DNA from: Clostridia bacterium
Lineage (GTDB): Bacteria > Bacillota_A > Clostridia > Peptostreptococcales > JAAYPU01
Assembly (NCBI GenBank): GCA_022360735.1
Contig: JAKSCF010000560.1
Span: 1-19,494 of the forward strand
Reading direction: 5' to 3'
DNA length: 19,494 nt
Made by a program: the position numbers and the translations under genes. The notes below the pieces were generated by a model. It had not been told where the DNA came from. It was given only the letters and a program-made list of their open reading frames with translations, and ran no database searches. The first letter of the stretch is position 1. Each line of letters opens with the position of its first letter. Positions 1-6,378 of the stretch are shown piece by piece.

Positions 1-188
1 GTATCCAAATCAATTTCCAGCAAATAATGTGGGTCCGAAGCTGTCACATACGCTTTCTTATTATCTTTTGAAACGACAACATCCATGATATCGTAATCTA
101 TATTTAACGTATAGTCTACAAAAAATGTCTTCAAATTAATAAAGTGAAGCGTGTTAGAGTTGTCCACTACAACAGCGTACTGTTCCAT
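1..188 (-). CDS. Double beta-propeller protein, copy A (N-terminal fragment, runs off window)
   Basis: The reading frame starts with ATG at 186-188 and runs off the left edge, leaving 62 codons. The visible residues begin MEQYAVVVDNSNTLHF and contain YVTN/WD-like propeller strands (DVVVSKDNKKAYVTA). It matches the start of the complete gene at 408-2246, differing at only six bases by eye over 188 (about 97% identity). The protein differences seen are A/T at residue 5 and DLDT versus DLNS at residues 60-63. The ribosome site (AAGGAAG, about 9 bases upstream) is also shared. There is no signal peptide, so the product is probably cytoplasmic. The function is unknown; propellers of this kind usually serve as binding scaffolds. 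It is the downstream partner of a recent tandem duplication. Whether it is full length cannot be seen here. Confidence 0.85.
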   Translation of the reverse strand, partial: MEQYAVVVDNSNTLHFINLKTFFVDYTLNIDYDIMDVVVSKDNKKAYVTASDPHYLLEIDLD

Positions 189-297
189 AATAAATCTTCC
201 TTTCTGTACTATGGTTTGTACCCCACATTTATTATATGTTCTGGTTGTATGGACTGTTCTATAATGCTAACTTCCCTTTCCAGCTTGATTAGCTTCT

Positions 298-325
298 TTA
301 TTCTGGAAAGTACATAGCATTCATA
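298..325 (-). pseudogene. Duplication scar: 3' end of the RACo-type gene
   Basis: These 28 bases are identical to 2380-2407, the last codons of the RACo-type gene. Read on the minus strand they spell MNAMYFPE and a stop codon. No other part of that gene is present here. The fragment lies between propeller copy A and the terminator of copy B, as expected if a tandem duplication unit began just inside the 3' end of the RACo gene. It has no coding value of its own. Confidence 0.85.
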
Positions 326-345
326 ATAAACCGTAAGCACCAAAA

Positions 346-377
346 ATAAGAACACTCCATAAATCGAGTGTTCTTAT
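346..377 (-). terminator. Intrinsic terminator of propeller copy B
   Basis: A perfect 12-bp stem (346-357 with 366-377, core AAGAACACTC/GAGTGTTCTT) has an 8-base loop. On the minus strand it is followed by TTTTT. It lies about 30 bases past the stop of the gene at 408-2246. Confidence 0.9.
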
Positions 378-407
378 AATTTTATTAGAAAGATATTTTT
401 AAATTAT

Positions 408-2246
408 TTACTTATTGACTAATACAAGACCATTAGGAAAGTATAGTTCCTTCTCATTCAACCATTCACCTTCTGTAGTATACTTTACTATACTGTCAGA
501 GGTTAGTATGATAAGCTCTGTTTCGTCTTCATTAAATATCATTACAGGCTTGCAAAAATATCCGTATAAATTAAGGTTATGCTCAAAGCTGTTAACAAAA
601 GTCAGCCGTTTAGATACCGTATCAAAAGCAAACTGAGATATTCTGCCCCCTCCTAATACAAAGATCTTATCGCCGGCTTTATTAACTAAAATTGTACCTG
701 AACCCATTACTTCTGCTTTACTTGCAACCCCAAAATAATCAGGACTTGAGGTATCCATTACAGCTATATAACTTTCATAATTTGCAAATAAAAAGTTGCC
801 GCTTGGGTGAAAAGCTAACGGAGATGAACCACCATCAGCCTGCTGTCCGGTATACGTCAATTGTCCTTCATCATCTATATGGTATTTTTCTATTAAGTCG
901 GTGAAAATCTTACTACCATAAACATCTCCGTTGCTAGGATTTATTGCAAAGTCCCATATTGTCGTTTCAATTTTTTTTATTGTTTGGTTTTCTAAGTTAT
1001 AAGTGTATAATTCACGCAACCAATATTTATAACTATTCATTACAGCATAGTTATTATCCGGAGTTATGGCACTGCAACGCACCGGTGAAGGTGTCCTAGC
1101 AGTATGCGTAACCTCCGGAATATTCTTCGTTAGGTCTATCTGGAATATCTTTGTACCATACAAATCTGTAACTACGGCAGTTGTTTCATCACTTGTAACT
1201 GCTAGGGTATTCAGTATACTTGAATAATCCCATAACCTAATACGCCCTTTTTCTACCAGTTGTTTAGAATCCATCATGACTAAATCATAACCGCTTGTAA
1301 CCAATAAATCATATTGAATAGGCATGATTTCCTGACTCCAATAGGTTGCTATACCTCCGTAAGGTGTGATATCTATTTTTTTTATAAATTCACCCTCTGC
1401 CGTATAAATATTAACTGAATCGGTAGATGAAAAAATTATTAAGGTTTCATCCGGCGATAATGCAATTTGGTTTATACCGTAAAAAGGTGTTATACCCATG
1501 CCATGCTCTATGGTATTCACAAGTGAAAGTGTTTTAGCTATGGGATTAAAGCTGAATATCTCAATACAATTTTCTTCAAGAACATAAACCTTGTCATTGG
1601 CTTTGTTAATCACCATAGACTGTGGTTGGTTTTTTGTTGAGATTTCACCGGCAACACCAAAATACTGTTCACTGCTAACATCCAGCACCTGAACTTGATG
1701 CCCGATAGAAGAAACAGTAAATATAAACTTTTCATCTGTAGTTGCCCCTAGATTAGTTATGGCAACATTCAGTGATTCCTGATTTGTGTTTGTTAAAGTT
1801 CCCTCATCAGAAATAGCGTAAAGCCTTATTCTATCTTTCAAATAATCTGCTATAAATATCCGTGAGTTTGTAGAGGCAGTTACTGCTTGAGCATCAACAT
1901 GCAAATTAAAAACATGACCAAGCTCTAATTGGATGCCCGTTAAACCTATATGACTTGATCCACCATTTACTGTTACGGCACATCGATTATTTGGTGTTAA
2001 TGCAATACCTTGGGCATCACTGGGTAAAGGTATTGCATTTTTCAAATAGGGTTTATCGGAATTCAAATCAATTTCCAGCAAATAATGTGGATCTGAAGCT
2101 GTCACATATGCTTTCTTATTATCTTTTGAAACGACAACATCCATGATATCGTAATCTATATTTAACGTATAGTCTACAAAAAATGTCTTCAAATTAATAA
2201 AGTGAAGCGTGTTAGAGTTGTCCACTACAACAGTGTACTGTTCCAT
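408..2246 (-). CDS. Double beta-propeller (YVTN/WD-like) protein, copy B
   Basis: This is a complete 612-residue protein of unrecognised specific function. It is built from repeated four-strand units of the YVTN/WD40-like type, such as VVVSKDNKKAYVTASDP and IALSPDETLIIFSSTD. It has two homologous halves. Segment ~195-295 (YFGVAGEISTKN, FSFNPIAKTLSLVNTIEH, YTAEGEFIKKIDI) recurs at ~505-605 (YFGVASKAEVMG, FAFDTVSKRLTFVNSFEH, YTTEGEWLNEKEL). It is therefore probably two complete propellers in one chain, each of about seven blades. There is no signal peptide, transmembrane helix or catalytic motif, so it is likely a cytoplasmic scaffold or ligand binder. The ATG start follows AAGGAAG at about 9 bases. 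It lies 133 bases downstream of the corrinoid-activation operon and has a near-identical tandem copy on its left. A link to corrinoid metabolism is inference from position only. Confidence 0.85.
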   Translation of the reverse strand: MEQYTVVVDNSNTLHFINLKTFFVDYTLNIDYDIMDVVVSKDNKKAYVTASDPHYLLEIDLNSDKPYLKNAIPLPSDAQGIALTPNNRCAVTVNGGSSHIGLTGIQLELGHVFNLHVDAQAVTASTNSRIFIADYLKDRIRLYAISDEGTLTNTNQESLNVAITNLGATTDEKFIFTVSSIGHQVQVLDVSSEQYFGVAGEISTKNQPQSMVINKANDKVYVLEENCIEIFSFNPIAKTLSLVNTIEHGMGITPFYGINQIALSPDETLIIFSSTDSVNIYTAEGEFIKKIDITPYGGIATYWSQEIMPIQYDLLVTSGYDLVMMDSKQLVEKGRIRLWDYSSILNTLAVTSDETTAVVTDLYGTKIFQIDLTKNIPEVTHTARTPSPVRCSAITPDNNYAVMNSYKYWLRELYTYNLENQTIKKIETTIWDFAINPSNGDVYGSKIFTDLIEKYHIDDEGQLTYTGQQADGGSSPLAFHPSGNFLFANYESYIAVMDTSSPDYFGVASKAEVMGSGTILVNKAGDKIFVLGGGRISQFAFDTVSKRLTFVNSFEHNLNLYGYFCKPVMIFNEDETELIILTSDSIVKYTTEGEWLNEKELYFPNGLVLVNK

Positions 2247-2287
2247 AATAAATCTTCCTTTCCATACTATGGGTTTGTACCCCGTAT

Positions 2288-2293
2288 ATTATA
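2288..2293 (-). promoter_or_regulatory. Possible -10 box of propeller genes
   Basis: ACATATAAT occurs on the minus strand about 42 bases upstream of the copy B start. It is conserved at the matching place in front of copy A (231-236) although the flanks have diverged. No convincing -35 box precedes either copy, so the genes may instead be read through from the RACo gene. Confidence 0.3.
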
Positions 2294-2379
2294 TGTTATG
2301 GTTTCCGATTGTGTTATAGTAATGACATCTCATTTTATATAAAACTATGCTCACTTTCCAATCTACCCTTTAGTTTTAA

Positions 2380-4203
2380 TTATTCTGGAAAGTACATAGC
2401 ATTCATATATTCAGTTTGAAAATCAGTATGTGTTGAGAGCTCTAAATGCTCAACCTGTTGTGATTCTGCATACGCCTTTTTACGTTCATCTTTTGATAGA
2501 AGGGCCATACATGCACCTGCTCCTGCTGCATTTCCAACAGAAATAACCTTATCTTTCTTCATATTTGGAAATAGGCCTATCTTTAAAGCACTTTCTGTTT
2601 TGATGTAGTTTCCAAAAGCTCCTGCTAAGATAATGCGCTGTAAATCCTCTGCTTTAGCTCCAATGTGATTCAGCATGAGTTTAATCCCAGCATATATTGC
2701 GCCTTTTGCAAGCTGCACTTCCCTAATATCCTTTTGAGTAATGACAACATCATCTCCGGTTTTCCCCCAAGCTAAAACAAATTCGTTGCCATTCTTGTCT
2801 TTTCGTAAACGTGAAACCAATGAGTCGGCCAGTCCCTTTTCTTTTGCCGATTCTTGAGTATCAAGCTTTCCTGTATAATCTAAAATGCCTGTATCTAACA
2901 TTTGAGCCAATGCGTCAATAAGTCCTGAACCACAAATTCCTATGGGTTCTTCATCTTCTATGACTTCAATATTTACCTCACCATCTTCTATTTTTACTCT
3001 CTCTATTGCACCTTTTGAAGCTCTCATGCCCTGAAATATTTCCGCACCTTCAAATGCAGGTCCTGCAGCAGTTGAACAGGTGATGATACGTCCATCTTGA
3101 CTTAATAATATTTCTCCATTTGTTCCCACATCAATGACCAAATTTAATCCTTTTAATTGTGTCATCTCCGTTGCTAAAAGCACACCCACTATATCCGAAC
3201 CCACATGACCAGCTATATTAGATAGCAAATGCACATTGGCCGCAGGATTCATCTTTAACGCCAGCTCTTTCGCAGTCATGTCAATAGGATCACAAAATAC
3301 AGGTGTAAAAGGTGATCTGGCAAGATTTTCAGGACTTACACCTAAGAATAAATGGCTCATTGTGGTGTTCCCTACTACAGTGGCATCATAAATATGATTT
3401 TCATCAATGCCATGGTTTTTTTTAAATGTATAAATCGTATCATTAAAACAATCCCGTATTTTCATTTTTAACATAGATAAATTTTCGGGACTTTCAGTAC
3501 TGTATAATATTCGGGATATGACATCTGCACCAAAAACATTTTGCGGATTGGTTTTTGCAACAATGTCTATCAATTTACCCTCATTAAGATCCCAAAGCAT
3601 AGATACCACGGTAGTCGTTCCTATATCAAAAGCAATACCATAACAACTGTTTGTGGTATTGCCTTTTTCTAAGGCAATAATATGTCTACCATTTGTGGTG
3701 ACAGTCATTTTTGAATTATTTTTGAGTAAATCGTGTATTTTGGGTATTAAAGAAGAACCAATACGATACCCATTATCCGGTAGCGCTTCTATAATTCTTT
3801 TCACATCATTCTTTTGATTTTCTAAAGACGCTGACTCTATTTCAATAAAATATTTTTTGATATTACCATTAGGTACAAAATTCTTAGGTAAGTAAGTTAA
3901 TTTCTTTTTACGAGATGAAGAACTATTGAATTCCGGCAATACAACTGTCATATCATCTTCTATGGACACGCAGCAAGCCAATCGGTATCCTTCACCTATC
4001 TCTGTACCCTTAAGTAATGTTTTTTCAATATCATTTGGCTCAGAAATTTTTCCGGATGTCACTCTCACCTTACACTTTCCACAACGTCCTTTACCCGCAC
4101 ACGTTCCATCTATTAAGATGTTAGCTTTTTGGGCTGTTTTTAGAAGGTTATCTCCTTCATTTGCAATTTGTTTTTTGTTGGATGGCATAAAAGTAATTAT
4201 CAA
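2380..4203 (-). CDS. RACo-type reductive activator of corrinoid proteins (2Fe-2S / ASKHA ATPase)
   Basis: This 607-residue protein has the order of known corrinoid activators. An N-terminal plant-type ferredoxin domain comes first, with Cys35, Cys41, Cys44 (CAGKGRCGKC) and a CC pair at 77-78. A linker follows, then a C-terminal ASKHA-fold ATPase of the DUF4445/RACo family with DIGTTTV (193-199) and DVGTNGE (358-364). The family uses ATP and an electron from the iron-sulfur cluster to reduce inactive Co(II) corrinoid to Co(I) in methyltransferase systems. The start is TTG at 4201-4203: GAAGG lies about 9 bases upstream, while the in-frame ATG five codons later has no ribosome site. It follows the MetH-activation-like gene by 28 bases and surely shares its mRNA. 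No corrinoid protein or methyltransferase is in the window, so its client is elsewhere. Its last codons are duplicated at 298-325. Confidence 0.9.
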   Translation of the reverse strand: MIITFMPSNKKQIANEGDNLLKTAQKANILIDGTCAGKGRCGKCKVRVTSGKISEPNDIEKTLLKGTEIGEGYRLACCVSIEDDMTVVLPEFNSSSSRKKKLTYLPKNFVPNGNIKKYFIEIESASLENQKNDVKRIIEALPDNGYRIGSSLIPKIHDLLKNNSKMTVTTNGRHIIALEKGNTTNSCYGIAFDIGTTTVVSMLWDLNEGKLIDIVAKTNPQNVFGADVISRILYSTESPENLSMLKMKIRDCFNDTIYTFKKNHGIDENHIYDATVVGNTTMSHLFLGVSPENLARSPFTPVFCDPIDMTAKELALKMNPAANVHLLSNIAGHVGSDIVGVLLATEMTQLKGLNLVIDVGTNGEILLSQDGRIITCSTAAGPAFEGAEIFQGMRASKGAIERVKIEDGEVNIEVIEDEEPIGICGSGLIDALAQMLDTGILDYTGKLDTQESAKEKGLADSLVSRLRKDKNGNEFVLAWGKTGDDVVITQKDIREVQLAKGAIYAGIKLMLNHIGAKAEDLQRIILAGAFGNYIKTESALKIGLFPNMKKDKVISVGNAAGAGACMALLSKDERKKAYAESQQVEHLELSTHTDFQTEYMNAMYFPE

Positions 4204-4231
4204 TTGATCAAGCCTTCTTTCTCATCTTGCG

Positions 4232-4930
4232 TTATGATTTTTTTATCCTGCAGTGGCGGCATCCATTGGGGTTTGAAATACATGCTTTACAATCTACTTT
4301 TGGTAATTGATTCTTATTATTGATAGCTATATATATACCTGAACAAGATTTCACAGGGTTCATCATAGTACTGTCTATTAATTTGACGCCTATCTTTTCT
4401 GCGTCCACTAATTCAAAAAGTTTGGAAATTTCATCAGTACTCATACCATAGTATCCTGGGCCGAAGGAATCTGAAACAAATACTTGAGAGTCTTTATTGC
4501 TTTCTTGACATGCTTCTTTTATTCTTTTTTCTATAAAATCTCTTCCCGCATCTACATATGCCGTACCCCAAGTATAGGCGTAGTACATATTTAAAACGGA
4601 TTCATCATCTTCTATTTTGGCATCGCCTGCAGTTAAGACATAAGCATAAATACCTTTCACATTATCATTATCAAACTGCTCAAATACATTACAGTGTAAT
4701 GTTACATTATCTAATGTAAGGGTTTGACCTGATAAATTCATTTCATTAAAATGTCTCACAACGGTTCTGATATTAATTTTATCTATGATTTTGTCTCTGA
4801 CAAGCAAAGCCTCTTCAAACATTTTATTATGCTTTTCTTTTTCAGTATCAAATCCGCATGCCTCACAAAAATATTTGATTGCAGTTTCTTCTAGGCACTC
4901 TTTGTCTATGGTCATGACTCCATCAAGCAT
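4232..4930 (-). CDS. Vitamin B12-dependent methionine synthase activation-domain-like protein
   Basis: This is a free-standing 232-residue protein resembling the C-terminal activation domain of MetH. That domain binds S-adenosylmethionine to re-methylate oxidised cobalamin. The GPGYYGM motif (157-163) fits the RxxPGY-type loop of the family, although Phe stands where Arg is usual. MNPVKSCSGIY (190-200) is the typical later motif. The C-terminus adds a cluster C214-x2-C217-x6-C224-x2-C227 that could hold a metal or Fe-S centre. ATG follows AGGAGG at about 10 bases. It is the first gene of an operon with the RACo-type ATPase and has its own promoter. In the family such stand-alone proteins sit next to corrinoid methyltransferases and activators; the two proteins here probably serve the same corrinoid carrier. 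I am fairly sure of the family and unsure of the client. Confidence 0.82.
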   Translation of the reverse strand: MLDGVMTIDKECLEETAIKYFCEACGFDTEKEKHNKMFEEALLVRDKIIDKINIRTVVRHFNEMNLSGQTLTLDNVTLHCNVFEQFDNDNVKGIYAYVLTAGDAKIEDDESVLNMYYAYTWGTAYVDAGRDFIEKRIKEACQESNKDSQVFVSDSFGPGYYGMSTDEISKLFELVDAEKIGVKLIDSTMMNPVKSCSGIYIAINNKNQLPKVDCKACISNPNGCRHCRIKKS

Positions 4931-4982
4931 TAAGGCCCACCTCCTAAAGCTTTATCTTAATTCAACAATACTTTTCTTTACT

Positions 4983-5011
4983 ATTATACTTATACTCAGC
5001 ATAATCTGCAA
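4983..5011 (-). promoter_or_regulatory. Promoter of the corrinoid-activation operon
   Basis: On the minus strand TTGCAG (5006-5011) and TATAAT (4983-4988) are separated by exactly 17 bases. They lie about 50 bases upstream of the ATG at 4930. This is a near-consensus housekeeping promoter. Confidence 0.8.
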
Positions 5012-5045
5012 TTTCTTTAGAATCGTTTATAATTATTGTTAAAAT

Positions 5046-5079
5046 AAATAATGGCGAACGCAAAAATTCGCCATTATTT
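5046..5079 (-). terminator. Intrinsic terminator of the toxin-antitoxin operon
   Basis: A perfect 13-bp stem (5046-5058 with 5067-5079, core AATGGCGAA/TTCGCCATT) has an 8-base loop. On the minus strand it is followed by ATTTTAAC. It lies just past the antitoxin stop and insulates the corrinoid operon from read-through. Confidence 0.85.
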
Positions 5080-5121
5080 TTAATATTAATATTTCTGTTT
5101 CAAACCATGTATTAACAATGC

Positions 5122-5505
5122 CTATTCTTTATAAAGACTATTAATCCTACTGGTTAATGCTTCAATTTCTTTATTCAGTTTTTTTATTTGCGATAATATT
5201 TCGTCTCTTTGTACCGTTGGGTGATTATCTTCTATATTGACGCTTTTTAAATCAAGCTTACATTCCAACGCATCTGCAATTTTGGCTAATGCGTCACCTC
5301 TTGGAGCAATATCGTTGGTTTCAATTTTAACCAGTGACGATTGAGAAATACCACACTTTCTTGATAGAGTTGCTTTCGTTAATCCTGAAGATAATCTCAA
5401 TTCTGTAATCCGTGCGCTGATATAAGCGCTATGGATAAGCTCCTCTTGCTCATGTATTCCAAAATTTCTTTCTAATAAATCATTTAAATCTTTACTCGAT
5501 TTCAT
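5122..5505 (-). CDS. XRE-family antitoxin (HigA-like)
   Basis: This small helix-turn-helix protein (127 residues from the chosen start) is the likely antitoxin and autorepressor of the preceding toxin. The XRE domain covers about residues 35-90: SGLTKATLSRKCGISQSSLVKIETNDIAPRGDALAKIADAL. The tail (about 100-127, LNKEIEALTSRINSLYKE) has heptad-like spacing and may be a short coiled coil for dimerisation. I chose the ATG at 5503-5505 because GGAGGTGG lies 5-7 bases before it, inside the end of the toxin gene. A longer frame from 5541 has no such site. The two genes therefore overlap by 14 bases with the toxin first, as in higBA-type loci. Neutralisation by direct binding is family knowledge. 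A terminator follows. Confidence 0.82.
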   Translation of the reverse strand: MKSSKDLNDLLERNFGIHEQEELIHSAYISARITELRLSSGLTKATLSRKCGISQSSLVKIETNDIAPRGDALAKIADALECKLDLKSVNIEDNHPTVQRDEILSQIKKLNKEIEALTSRINSLYKE

Positions 5506-5905
5506 GACTTCCACCTCCATATCTTTGTACGAAGGATTCATACATTTCAGTTCCTTTTTCTATCTCATACATGGGTGTCCTAAAAGATCTAATATTATAA
5601 CAATTCAGAATCAAAAAATGTTTTTCTTTGGTAGGATGCTCACTTAAAATAATTCTTAGACTGCCTTCCGGATGTTTGGTTCGCATTTGCCATAATTCAT
5701 CTGATACAGGTTCAAAATCAGGCAGTTCTGACCTAATCCCCAATAATTTTAATTTTTCAAATTTCTTATATACGCTTTTAAATAGTCCTCTTTGGTATCC
5801 ACTTGAATTTGCTAAATTTTTTAGCAATAAATAAGTTTGGCTTATATGATTATCATCTTCGTAAAACTCAAAGTCATATTTATAAATTATTCTATTATCA
5901 TTCAT
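5492..5905 (-). CDS. RelE/HigB-type toxin (phage-derived Gp49-like family)
   Basis: The 137-residue protein matches the Gp49-like/HigB branch of the RelE superfamily. These are mRNA-cleaving toxins that act at the ribosome. The core is LWQMRTKHPEGSLRIILSEH, then KHFLILNCYNIRSFRTPMYEIEKG, matching the family pattern of a W-E/Q-x-R strand, a basic strand and a helix ending in EIEKA. The N-terminal ~45 residues are longer than in the shortest members. ATG at 5903-5905 is preferred to the TTG one codon earlier because AGGGGG lies six bases upstream of the ATG. The end overlaps the antitoxin start by 14 bases. A TATAAT-like -10 lies ~30 bases upstream without a clear -35. The toxin-antitoxin call rests on fold pattern and gene order; activity is not shown. 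Confidence 0.8.
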   Translation of the reverse strand: MNDNRIIYKYDFEFYEDDNHISQTYLLLKNLANSSGYQRGLFKSVYKKFEKLKLLGIRSELPDFEPVSDELWQMRTKHPEGSLRIILSEHPTKEKHFLILNCYNIRSFRTPMYEIEKGTEMYESFVQRYGGGSHEIE

Positions 5906-5992
5906 CAAATACCCCCTAAGATATATGTTGCTATTATCATTATATGAATATTAATAGTTATTTTTGTTATATATTGAGTATATTTTTTATAT

Positions 5993-6023
5993 AAAATGGC
6001 TAGAGATTTTCTCTAGCCATTTT
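5993..6023 (-). terminator. Probable terminator after the DUF1540 gene
   Basis: A perfect 14-bp stem (5993-6006 with 6010-6023, core ATGGCTAGAGA) has a 3-base loop. The 3' arm ends in TTTT followed by ATAT on the minus strand, so the U-run is partly inside the stem. It sits between the DUF1540 gene and the toxin-antitoxin operon. Confidence 0.65.
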
Positions 6024-6079
6024 ATTAAACCATATATGTAATGAATAGATACTGCTAAACAGCAGTACCTTTGAGAATA

Positions 6080-6238
6080 CTATTTTGCTACAAAACTTCC
6101 ACAATCCGTCTGTTCGATTGATTTTGCAGACATGCCATGTTTGATAACTTGAATTTTGTCTAAAGAACAATACTGACCTTCGTTACTGTGGTATCGACAT
6201 TCAGTTACATTACATCCAATGCTTTCATTTTTAGGCAT
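6080..6238 (-). CDS. DUF1540 cysteine mini-protein
   Basis: This 52-residue protein has the typical DUF1540 pattern: GCNVTECRYHSNEGQYCSLD, then IQV and TDCGSF. Cysteines fall at 9, 14, 24 and 46 (C-x4-C-x9-C-x21-C), consistent with one small metal-binding module. The family is common in anaerobic and spore-forming Firmicutes and has no settled function. Start ATG at 6236-6238 follows GGAGGG at about 9 bases. It lies downstream of hcp on the same strand with a 140-base gap, so it may be co-transcribed with hcp or independent. A strong hairpin follows it. Confidence 0.85.
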   Translation of the reverse strand: MPKNESIGCNVTECRYHSNEGQYCSLDKIQVIKHGMSAKSIEQTDCGSFVAK

Positions 6239-6345
6239 TTAAATTTTCCCTCCAATCAATTAATTTTAAAATTTTAGTTCATTAATAGTATGGTTTTTTT
6301 TGTTTATTTTAATGCTTTACATTTGTTCACATAAAATTCAAAAAA

Positions 6346-6361
6346 AAACTATTTAAAGTTT
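6346..6361 (-). terminator. Weak candidate terminator of hcp
   Basis: A short AT-only stem (AAACT/AGTTT, 5 bp, 6-base loop) ends in a run of nine T on the minus strand, just past the hcp stop. The stem is weak, so read-through into the DUF1540 gene is possible. Confidence 0.3.
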
Positions 6362-6378
6362 CCTGTGTTTTTTTGGCT

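Larger units (their letters stand above)
326..2407. repeat. Tandem duplication unit (about 2.08 kb), complete copy
   Basis: The unit holds the last codons of the RACo-type gene, the intergenic region, propeller copy B and its terminator. Its partner starts at 325 and runs leftward out of the window. The start codons align with an offset of 2058 bases (188 versus 2246). The RACo-tail segments align with an offset of 2082 (298-325 versus 2380-2407), so the intergenic part has gained or lost about 24 bases. Coding sequence is nearly identical, while the intergenic part has diverged beyond the first ~55 bases upstream of the starts. Confidence 0.75.

Noticed and set aside
1..407. A mobile element causing the propeller duplication
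   Set aside because: No transposase, terminal inverted repeats or target-site duplication is visible. A simple tandem duplication, perhaps at short microhomology, explains the repeats.
415..904. Plus-strand open frames inside the propeller gene, and similar plus-strand frames within hcp, the amidohydrolases, the symporter and NhaC
   Set aside because: They lie opposite well-supported genes, lack ribosome sites and show no recognisable domain.
5506..5541. Longer antitoxin start at 5541
   Set aside because: There is no ribosome site before it, whereas the ATG at 5505 has GGAGGTGG at good spacing.
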